Assembly (NCBI GenBank): GCA_025351065.1
Contig: JANXWQ010000235.1
Coordinates: 1-19,916, forward strand
Length of the DNA stretch: 19,916 nucleotides
Source of the DNA: Chthoniobacter sp.
GTDB taxonomy: Bacteria; Verrucomicrobiota; Verrucomicrobiia; Chthoniobacterales; Chthoniobacteraceae
Direction of reading: 5' to 3'
Shown here in pieces: positions 13,980 to 19,916 of this stretch. The notes beneath the pieces are model-generated. The model ran no database searches. It had not been told where the DNA came from and saw nothing but the letters and a program-made list of their open reading frames with translations. The position numbers were made by a program, and so were the translations under genes. Positions within the stretch are counted from its first letter, which is position 1; every line of letters starts with the position of its first letter.

Positions 13980-15530
13980 ATGATTCCGATGAACTCCAGC
14001 GCTGCACCGTTCTTCCTTTCAGGCACCGCCGAGCCGCGGATTTTTGCGCCGGGTGAATTGCGGGCGCAGTTGGAACAGGAGGTTTTGCCGGGCTACATCG
14101 CGGGGTGCCGTTGGTTTGGCGGAAAGGCGCGGGAGCCCCATGGATACAGGGTTTGCGAGGCGGCGGCGGTTTCGGCGGAGCCGGATGCCGCGCGGCTGGT
14201 GCTGGTGGAAATTTCGTACGCCAGCGGGTCGGCGGACACGTATCTGCTGCCGCTGCAAATCGCCAACGGCGCGCGCGCGGCAGCGGTGGAACGGGAAACG
14301 CCGCAGGCCGTCGTGGCGCGCTTTCGCGAAGGCGGCGTGCTTTTTGATGCAGTGCATGACGCGGCTTTTCGCGCGGCGCTTTTCGCGCTGATCGCGCGCG
14401 GCGGGGTGGTGGGTGAACTCGCGGGCGTGGCGGGCAGCGGGCTGCCGGAGAGTGCGCCGCCGTCGCGCGTGCTGGCGGTAGAGCAGAGCAATACGTCGCT
14501 GATTTATGGCGACCGCGTTTTTCTCAAGCTCTACCGGCGGCTGGAGGAGGGCGTGAATCCCGACGCGGAAATCCTGCGCTTCCTCGGCGCGCGGAATTTT
14601 CCGCACGTCCCGCCGTTTTGCGGCGCGGTGGAATTTCGCGCGGCGGGCCGCGCGCCGCGGGTGCTGGCGCTGGCGACGGGGATGGTGGTGAATGACGGCG
14701 ACGCGTGGAGCTTCACGCTGCGCGAGCTGACGCGGCAACTGGAGTGCGTGGCCGGCGGGCAGACGGCGGCGGCGGAGAAAATCGAAGCCGCGTATCTCTC
14801 CCGCGCGGCTCAACTCGGGCAGCGCACCGGGGCGCTGCATCGCGCGCTGGCGGCGGATGCGGACGACGCGAGTTTCGCGCCTGAGCCGCTGGCGGCGACG
14901 GATTTCACCGAGCTGGCGAAAACGGTGCGGGCAACCGCGGATCAAGTGCTGGCGCGTCTGTGCGAGCGGCACGGGGCGCTCGATCCCGCCACGCGCGAGA
15001 CGGCGACGACGGTGCTCGCGGCAGAGCCCGCGCTGCGTGAGCGGATCGCCGCGCTCGGCGCGCAGCCCGTGGCGGCGGCGAAGACGCGGACGCATGGCGA
15101 CTACCATCTCGGGCAGGTGCTGAACACGGGGGCAGATTTCGTCATCATTGACTTCGAGGGCGAGCCCGCGAAGTCGCTCGCGGAGCGGCGGCGCAAGCGT
15201 TCGCCGCTGCGCGATGTCGCCGGGATGCTGCGCTCGTTTCACTACGCGGCGCACAGCGCGCTCGGAGCTTTCGCGGAGCAGCGCGCGGCGCTGGAACCGC
15301 ACGCGGAGCGGTGGCACGAGCGGGCGCGCGCGGCCTTTCTCGACGCGTGGATCGAGACGACCCAAGGCGCGGCCTTCGTCCCGGCGGAGCGCGTGGAATT
15401 CGCACGGCTGCTCGACGCTTTTCTCCTCGAAAAAGCGCTCTACGAAGTCGCCTACGAACTCAACAACCGCCCCGCCTGGCTCGGCATCCCGCTGCGCGGC
15501 GTCGCGCGGATTTTGCGCACCGAGCTCTGA
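13980..15530 (+). CDS. Maltokinase-like protein (phosphorylates maltose; GlgE/TreS pathway)
   Basis: A 516-residue kinase of the maltokinase (Mak/Pep2) type in the aminoglycoside-phosphotransferase-like fold; known members make maltose-1-phosphate from maltose and ATP for GlgE-type alpha-glucan synthesis. The N-terminal cap has 'GCRWFGGKAR' (42-51). The ATP lobe has 'VEQSNTSLIYGDRVFLKLYRR' (167-187; K183 probable ATP lysine) followed by 'GVNPDAEILRFL' (191-202). The catalytic loop is 'RTHGDYHLGQVL' (370-381; D374) and the metal-binding loop 'VIIDFEGEPAKSL' (388-400; D391). 'RRKRSPLRDVAGMLRSFHYA' (403-422) is the usual maltokinase block. ATG 13980 (or 13989) is chosen by family length; the open frame continues upstream through the palindrome but is not protein-like there. 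No treS, glgE or glgB is adjacent, so it may be coupled to distant genes. The final codons lie in a large inverted repeat. Confidence 0.9.
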   Translation: MIPMNSSAAPFFLSGTAEPRIFAPGELRAQLEQEVLPGYIAGCRWFGGKAREPHGYRVCEAAAVSAEPDAARLVLVEISYASGSADTYLLPLQIANGARAAAVERETPQAVVARFREGGVLFDAVHDAAFRAALFALIARGGVVGELAGVAGSGLPESAPPSRVLAVEQSNTSLIYGDRVFLKLYRRLEEGVNPDAEILRFLGARNFPHVPPFCGAVEFRAAGRAPRVLALATGMVVNDGDAWSFTLRELTRQLECVAGGQTAAAEKIEAAYLSRAAQLGQRTGALHRALAADADDASFAPEPLAATDFTELAKTVRATADQVLARLCERHGALDPATRETATTVLAAEPALRERIAALGAQPVAAAKTRTHGDYHLGQVLNTGADFVIIDFEGEPAKSLAERRRKRSPLRDVAGMLRSFHYAAHSALGAFAEQRAALEPHAERWHERARAAFLDAWIETTQGAAFVPAERVEFARLLDAFLLEKALYEVAYELNNRPAWLGIPLRGVARILRTEL

Positions 15531-15588
15531 CGGACTAGGGGAAGCCGGCAGCATCCCCTACAGTCCGTCAGAGCTCGGTGCGCAAAAT
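15510..15588. terminator. Very large hairpin between convergent maltokinase and uvrB genes
   Basis: The 27 bases at 15510-15536 (last codons and stop of the maltokinase gene) are perfectly repeated in inverse orientation at 15562-15588. The 25-bp centre can continue the stem through AGGGGA/TCCCCT with a two-base bulge, for ~36 bp of pairing. It lies 21 bp after the uvrB stop on the other strand, so it could terminate both transcripts. No U-tract follows on either side, so action may be through RNA processing or stability instead of classic intrinsic termination. Confidence 0.7.
15536..15563. repeat. REP-like palindrome, copy 2
   Basis: The centre of the large hairpin, TAGGGGAAGCCGGCAGCATC and following CCCTACAG, is a diverged copy of the palindrome at 13901-13932 (shared GGGGAAGCYGGCAGC-TCCCC). 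Both copies have the same orientation and frame the maltokinase gene. Confidence 0.6.
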
Positions 15589-15609
15589 ACCGAGCGCGGT
15601 TTACGGCGG

Positions 15610-17790
15610 TCAGGCGCGGGCTTTGGGGCGCCTGGCGGGTTTGGCGCCGTACTTCACGGGCTGGCGTTTGGGTTCGATTTTGGAAAGGCCGGTGCCGGCT
15701 TTGAGTTCGGCGATTTGATCGCGGAGGAGGGCGGCTTTTTCGTACTCGAGGTTGGCGGAGGCGGTGAGCATTTCAGTTTCGAGTTCGCGGAGGGTTTCGC
15801 TGAGGGAGAAGTTACCGCCGCCTTCGCGGATGACGCTCTCCTCGAGGTCGCGCGCCTTGAGCAGCGTGTGCAGGCTTTCCTGCACGGCGCGCTGGACGCT
15901 GCGCGGGGTGATGCCGTGCTTTTCGTTGTAGGCGAGCTGGCGGGTGCGGCGGTAGTCGGTGATCGAGAGCAGCGCCTGCATGCTTTTCGTGACGATGTCG
16001 GCGAAGAGATAGACTTCCCCGTTCACATGGCGGGCGGCGCGGCCGGCGGTTTGGATGAGGGAGGTTTGCGAGCGGAGGTAGCCTTCTTTGTCGGCGTCGA
16101 GGATGCAGACGAGGGAGACTTCGGGGAGGTCGAGGCCTTCGCGGAGGAGGTTGATGCCGACGAGCACGTCGAACTCGGCAGCGCGGAGGGCGCGGAGAAT
16201 TTCGACGCGCTCGATGGTGTCGATGTCGCTGTGGAGGTAGCGGACTTTGAGACCGACGTCTTTGAGGTAGTCGCTGAGGTCTTCGGCGGTGCGTTTGGTC
16301 AGCGTGGTGATGAGCACGCGCTCGTTTTTCTCGATGCGCTGGCGGCAAAGTTCGAGGGTGTCGTCGATCTGGTTCTTGAGCGGGAGGATGGTGATCTTCG
16401 GGTCGAGCAGGCCGGTGGGGCGGATGATTTGCTCGACGACGAGCGGGGCGCGCGGCGAGTGGACATCGAAGTCCGCGACGGGCGCGTCGGTGCGGGAGAG
16501 TTTCGCCGGCAGCTCGGGCGGCAGTTCTTCCAGCGGCGCGATGCGGTCGCGTTTGTGCGGGATGTAGCCGGTGTTGCCGACGGTGGAGTTGGCGATTTCA
16601 AACTCCGCGGGCGTGGCGCTGATGTAGAGCACCTGGCCCACGCGCTCCATGAATTCGGGGAAGCGCAGGGGCCGGTTGTCGAGCGCGCTGGGCAGGCGGA
16701 AGCCGTAATCGACGAGCGTGGTTTTGCGCGATTTGTCGCCCTCGTACATGCCGCCGATCTGTGGGATGGTGGCGTGGCTTTCATCGACGACGAGGAGGAA
16801 ATCGCGGGGAAAAAAGTCGAGCAGGGTGTAGGGCCGCGAGCCGGGCGGGCGTCCGCTGAGATGGCGGGAGTAGTTTTCTATGCCGGAGCAGAAGCCCATC
16901 TCTTGCATCATTTCGAGGTCGTACTCCGTCCGCATTTTGATGCGCTGCGCCTCCAGCAGATGGCCGTGTTTTTCAAAATGGATGATCCGCTCCTCCATCT
17001 CGGCGCGGATGGTGCGCTGGGCCTGCTGGAGCTTTTCGTAGGGCGTGACGAATTGCTTCGCCGGGAAAAGCGTGAGGTGGGTGAGGTGGTCCTGGGTGTG
17101 GCCGGTGAGCGGGTCGAAGCGGGTGATGCGCTCGATTTCGTCGCCGAAGAACTCGAGGCGGATGGCGACTTCATCGAGGTTGGCGGGCTGCACTTCCACC
17201 ACGTCGCCGCGCACGCGGAAACGGCCGCGCTCGAAGGCGATGTCGTTGCGCTCGTAGAGCATGTCCACCAGCTTCGCGAGCACGCCTTCGCGGCTGATCT
17301 GCTGGCCGACTTTCACGGTGAGCAGCATTTTCAAATAGTCCTCCGGCGACGCGAGGCCGTAGATGCACGAGACGCTGGCGATGACGATGACATCCTCGCG
17401 CGAGAGCAGCGACGACGTGGTGGACAGGCGCAGGCGCTCGATCTCCTCGTTGATTGAGGAATCCTTTTCGATGTAGGTGTCGCTGCGCGGGATGTAGGCC
17501 TCGGGCTGGTAGTAGTCGAAATAGCTGACGAAATACTCGACGGCGTTGCGCGGGAAAAACTGGCGGAACTCGGAGTAGAGCTGCGCGGCGAGCGTCTTGT
17601 TGTGCGACATGACGAGCGTGGGTTTGCCCACGTTGCGCAGGACGTTCGCGGCGGTGAAAGTCTTGCCCGAGCCGGTCACGCCGAGCAGCGTCTGGTGGCG
17701 GTTGCCGGCGAGGATGGACTTGGTCAGCTTGGCAATCGCCTGTGCCTGGTCGCCCTGGGGGGAGTAGTCTGAGGCGAGTTCAAAAGGCAT
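15610..17790 (-). CDS. uvrB: Excinuclease ABC subunit B
   Basis: The damage-verifying helicase subunit of nucleotide excision repair, loaded by UvrA and cut-activated by UvrC. Start ATG 17790 gives 'MPFELASDYSPQGDQAQAI', the standard UvrB opening. Walker A is 'GVTGSGKT' (37-44), the lesion-probing hairpin is 'YFDYYQPEAYIP' (90-101), Walker B/DEAx is 'VVDESHATIPQIGGMY' (334-349), motif III is 'YISATP' (389-394), then 'LVGINLLREGLDLPE' (543-557), 'QTAGRAARHVNG' (580-591) and a C-terminal UVR domain (~665-697) for UvrC contact. At 726 residues it is longer than the usual ~670. The excess lies mainly at ~397-448, between 'SATP' and 'VVEQIIRPTGLLDP', plus a basic tail (~703-726). Upstream in-frame ATGs (17856, 17904) would add non-homologous residues. 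Hairpins precede and follow the gene. Confidence 0.97.
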   Translation of the reverse strand: MPFELASDYSPQGDQAQAIAKLTKSILAGNRHQTLLGVTGSGKTFTAANVLRNVGKPTLVMSHNKTLAAQLYSEFRQFFPRNAVEYFVSYFDYYQPEAYIPRSDTYIEKDSSINEEIERLRLSTTSSLLSREDVIVIASVSCIYGLASPEDYLKMLLTVKVGQQISREGVLAKLVDMLYERNDIAFERGRFRVRGDVVEVQPANLDEVAIRLEFFGDEIERITRFDPLTGHTQDHLTHLTLFPAKQFVTPYEKLQQAQRTIRAEMEERIIHFEKHGHLLEAQRIKMRTEYDLEMMQEMGFCSGIENYSRHLSGRPPGSRPYTLLDFFPRDFLLVVDESHATIPQIGGMYEGDKSRKTTLVDYGFRLPSALDNRPLRFPEFMERVGQVLYISATPAEFEIANSTVGNTGYIPHKRDRIAPLEELPPELPAKLSRTDAPVADFDVHSPRAPLVVEQIIRPTGLLDPKITILPLKNQIDDTLELCRQRIEKNERVLITTLTKRTAEDLSDYLKDVGLKVRYLHSDIDTIERVEILRALRAAEFDVLVGINLLREGLDLPEVSLVCILDADKEGYLRSQTSLIQTAGRAARHVNGEVYLFADIVTKSMQALLSITDYRRTRQLAYNEKHGITPRSVQRAVQESLHTLLKARDLEESVIREGGGNFSLSETLRELETEMLTASANLEYEKAALLRDQIAELKAGTGLSKIEPKRQPVKYGAKPARRPKARA

Positions 17791-17950
17791 CCGGCAGATG
17801 TAGCTGCGGACACGCCGCGGGGCAAACGGGAGGGCTGACAAATCCGGCGAAATCATCTTGGACTGCGGGTGCGTCGTGCTTGTTGGTGCCACGTTCACTT
17901 TGCCCATTGATGGCGGCGGCACACCATCGTGAGCACCGAACAAACGGAGA

Positions 17951-17992
17951 CGCCCGGCCACCGGAGGCGCGATGGCTTCCGATGACCGGGCG
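17951..17992 (-). terminator. Strong minus-strand hairpin between nrdJ and uvrB
   Basis: The arms 17951-17968 and 17975-17992 form an 18-bp stem with a 6-base loop. The three differences between the arms become two G-U pairs and one mismatch only in RNA read from the minus strand, so the structure fits a minus-strand transcript. It lies ~120 bp after the nrdJ stop and ~160 bp before the uvrB start. It is followed by a weakly U-rich TCTCCGTTTGTTC. It may terminate nrdJ transcription or shape the uvrB leader. Confidence 0.45.
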
Positions 17993-18004
17993 GTCCTTGG
18001 TTGA

Positions 18005-18020
18005 GGCGGCCTGCGCCGCC
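18005..18020 (-). terminator. Short GC hairpin after the tiny ORF downstream of nrdJ
   Basis: GGCGGC-CTGC-GCCGCC is a perfect 6-bp stem with a 4-base loop, 8 bases after the stop of the 21-codon ORF and ~90 bases after nrdJ. It is too short for certainty and has no U-run, but its position suits a transcript end. Confidence 0.3.
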
Positions 18021-18027
18021 AAATTGG

Positions 18028-18093
18028 TTAGTCAGCGAGGACAGGCCCGCTGGCGGTGTCGCGGGGCGGCTCGTCTTTGGTGGGTTCGTTCAT
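18028..18093 (-). CDS. Possible 21-residue peptide downstream of nrdJ
   Basis: A minus-strand ATG 16 bases after the nrdJ stop opens a 21-codon frame rich in Pro, Asp and Glu ('MNEPTKDEPPRD...'), ending in TAA just before a hairpin. There is no strong ribosome binding site. The acidic, disordered composition and position suggest either a coupled small protein or a chance ORF. I recognise no family. Confidence 0.25.
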   Translation of the reverse strand: MNEPTKDEPPRDTASGPVLAD

Positions 18094-18108
18094 GTAAGTG
18101 ATGGACGA

Positions 18109-19916
18109 CTAGCTGCAGCCCTGACTGGTCCCGCACACGGTGCAGCAGCCGCAGGCTCCGGCGCGGATGACTTTGCTGGAACCGCAGTGCGAGCAGGTGA
18201 TGTCCATATACATATTGCCGAGCGCTACCTGGAGATTCTCGGCATACGTGCCGCCGCTGGTTTGAATGTGCGGGTGGCCTTCGCTGCCGTTCTTATGGGT
18301 GATAACGTCGATGATGCCGGGGGTCTCGCGCTGGAGGTCGGCGACGGGACGGTTGACCGAGGCTTTGTCGATCTGCGCGAGTTCTTTCATGGGTAAGTCA
18401 GCTTGTGACTTATTCGGCGACGTGGCTTCCTTGTAACCCTTGATGAACTGGCAGCCGAGCCAGCGGAAGATGTAATCGGTGATGCTGGTCGCGTTGCGGA
18501 TGTCGGGGTTTTTGGTAAAGCCCGATGGCTCAAAACGCTGGTAGGCGAATTTTTTCACCAATGACTCAAGCGGCACGCCGTACTGGAGCGAGATGCTGGT
18601 AAGGGTGGCGACGGTATCCATGAGTCCGCCGAGGGTGCTGCCTTCCTTGTTCATCTGGATGAAGAGTTCGCCGGGCTGGCCGTCCTCAAACATGCCGACG
18701 GTGACATAACCTTTGTGGCCGGCGATTTCGAACTTATGGTTCATGGCAACACGGGTGTCGGGCATGCGGCGGCGGACGGGCTGGCCGACTTTACCCCGCA
18801 GGTCGCCGATCTCGTTTTCGAGGTCGATGATGCGAGTCTGGAGCAGGGTCTGGTCATTAAGGACGCCGTCGAGGTCGGCAATGGCACCGATGGCTTCGAC
18901 CTTGCCGCCCATGTCGGAGTTTTTCTTGACGTTGAGCGGCGCGCTGCGCTTGGACCCATCGCGGTAGATGGCGATGGCTTTGAGGCCGAGCTTCCAGCCT
19001 TCGACATAGGTATTCACGATGTCATCGACGGTGGCGTCTTTGGGCAGGTTGACGGTTTTGGAGATGGCTCCGCTGAGGAAGGGCTGGGCCGCGGCCATCA
19101 TGCGGATGTGGCCGCGGAAGTGCAACGAACGGGTGCCGCGATGCGCTTTGAAGGCGCAGTCGAAGACGGTGAGATGCTCGGGTTTCAGGCCGCCGGAGAT
19201 GGTGGTGCCGTCGTCCTCGGTGACGTCTTCGATGGTGTCGAACTTGTCGATGTGGGCGATGATTTTTTCGATCTCGGAGAAGCTGTAGCCGAGGTTGCTA
19301 AGAGCGGGCTTCACCGTCTGATTGACAATCTTTAACATGCCGCCGCCGGCGAGCAGCTTGTACTTCACGAGCGCGATGTCGGGCTCGATGCCGGTAGTGT
19401 CGCAGTCCATGAGAAAGCCGATGGTTCCGGTGGGTGCGAGGACAGTGACTTGGGCGTTGCGGTAGCCATGCTTTTTGCCGAGCGCGAGCGCGCCGTCCCA
19501 GCACTTCTGGGCCTCTTCCTTGAGAAAGCCAAAGCGCTCGCTGTCCTGGATTTTGGCGACGTGGGAACGGTGAAGTTTGATGACGTCGAGCATGTAAGGC
19601 TCGTTGGTCTTATCCACGGTCTTGGTTACTCCGCTACAGCGGGTGTTCTTGTAGCCGGGGAAGGCACCCATGTTTTTCGCCATCTTCGCGGACTGCTCGT
19701 AGGCATGGCCGGTCATGATGCTGGTAATGGCTCCGGCGAGCGCCCGGCCTTCGTCTGTGTCATAACCGAGGCCATAACTCATGATGAGCGCGCCGAGGTT
19801 GGCATAACCAAGGCCAAGGGTGCGGAAGATATGGGAGTTCTCGGCGATGGACTTGATCGGGTAACTGGCGTTATCGACGATGATGTCCTGCGCATCTTCA
19901 TCACCGCGCAGGAAAT
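18109..19916 (-). CDS. nrdJ: B12-dependent (class II) ribonucleotide reductase, C-terminal part
   Basis: About 601 codons are visible; the gene runs off the window edge so its start and first third (including the catalytic Cys-x-Glu loop) are missing. The visible frame begins 'FLRGDEDAQDII' then 'FRTLGLGYANLGALIM' and 'GYDTDEGRALAGAI', the standard NrdJ core. Next are 'VTVLAPTGTIGFLMDCDTTGIEPD', the phosphate-binding PTGTI segment, 'AIYRDGSKRSAPL', a variable helical linker, and a TSCPD domain 'YVTVGMFEDGQPGELFIQMNKEG'. The C-terminus is cysteine-rich, 'CSHCGSSK' and 'CGCCTVCGTSQGCS', which in this family binds zinc and/or relays electrons from thioredoxin to the active site. It reduces ribonucleotides to deoxyribonucleotides using adenosylcobalamin, independent of oxygen. 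A cobalamin riboswitch, if any, would lie outside the window. Stop TAG at 18109-18111. Confidence 0.97.
   Translation of the reverse strand, partial: FLRGDEDAQDIIVDNASYPIKSIAENSHIFRTLGLGYANLGALIMSYGLGYDTDEGRALAGAITSIMTGHAYEQSAKMAKNMGAFPGYKNTRCSGVTKTVDKTNEPYMLDVIKLHRSHVAKIQDSERFGFLKEEAQKCWDGALALGKKHGYRNAQVTVLAPTGTIGFLMDCDTTGIEPDIALVKYKLLAGGGMLKIVNQTVKPALSNLGYSFSEIEKIIAHIDKFDTIEDVTEDDGTTISGGLKPEHLTVFDCAFKAHRGTRSLHFRGHIRMMAAAQPFLSGAISKTVNLPKDATVDDIVNTYVEGWKLGLKAIAIYRDGSKRSAPLNVKKNSDMGGKVEAIGAIADLDGVLNDQTLLQTRIIDLENEIGDLRGKVGQPVRRRMPDTRVAMNHKFEIAGHKGYVTVGMFEDGQPGELFIQMNKEGSTLGGLMDTVATLTSISLQYGVPLESLVKKFAYQRFEPSGFTKNPDIRNATSITDYIFRWLGCQFIKGYKEATSPNKSQADLPMKELAQIDKASVNRPVADLQRETPGIIDVITHKNGSEGHPHIQTSGGTYAENLQVALGNMYMDITCSHCGSSKVIRAGACGCCTVCGTSQGCS

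Noticed and set aside
15148..17457. 769-codon plus-strand open frame opposite uvrB
   Set aside because: Translation is an antisense pattern of Val/Glu/Phe/Asp repeats and crosses the maltokinase end; UvrB on the minus strand is unambiguous.

Overview
This is a GC-rich bacterial chromosomal window with densely packed genes on both strands. The gene set (lone flavin halogenase-like enzyme, maltokinase of the GlgE/TreS route, long B12-dependent ribonucleotide reductase, twin-arginine exported proteins, a discoidin-like carbohydrate-binding fold) and the palindromic 'CGCAGAGGCGCAGAGG' repeats suggest a Verrucomicrobiota-type genome, probably an environmental assembly. That placement is an inference; no rRNA is present.

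Layout. 1-213: a ~130-bp palindromic MITE-like repeat. 215-814 (+): small protein with a discoidin/F5-8-like segment, convergent with 811-2346 (-), a flavin-dependent halogenase-like enzyme. 2452-2528 (+): tRNA-Asp(GTC), followed by the decayed C-terminal end of what looks like a tyrosine recombinase on the minus strand, i.e. a probable scar of an integrated element at a tRNA. 3024-4583 (+): Tat-exported protein of unknown function. 4627-6387 (+): DEAD-box RNA helicase with a C-terminal DbpA-type RNA-binding domain. 6384-8058 (-): a tight three-gene cassette (TIGR04255-family protein with a frameshift, a 'WDGYG' protein and a 'GWP' protein), less GC rich than its surroundings and the best candidate here for an undescribed system. 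8171-9006 (+): Tat-type metallophosphoesterase, also frameshifted.

9158-13891 (+): a complete tripartite MacA/MacB/TolC-type efflux system in the order TolC, adaptor, ATPase, permease. Both gene pairs overlap by ATGA, and a second copy of the 130-bp repeat (inverted relative to the first) lies exactly between adaptor and ATPase. 13980-15530 (+): maltokinase, bracketed by two related short palindromes. The downstream one is nested in a 27-bp perfect inverted duplication of the gene's own 3' end and forms a very large hairpin shared with the convergent uvrB. 15610-17790 (-): UvrB with an internal insertion and a basic tail. 18109-19916 (-): C-terminal ~600 residues of the B12-dependent ribonucleotide reductase NrdJ, whose 5' end lies beyond the window. 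Between nrdJ and uvrB are a tiny ORF and two hairpins.

Functionally the window mixes housekeeping (UvrB, NrdJ, RNA helicase, tRNA), export/efflux (TolC-MacAB) and accessory genes (halogenase-like enzyme, three-gene cassette, integrase scar). All calls come from reading the sequence and motifs by eye; no database search was run.
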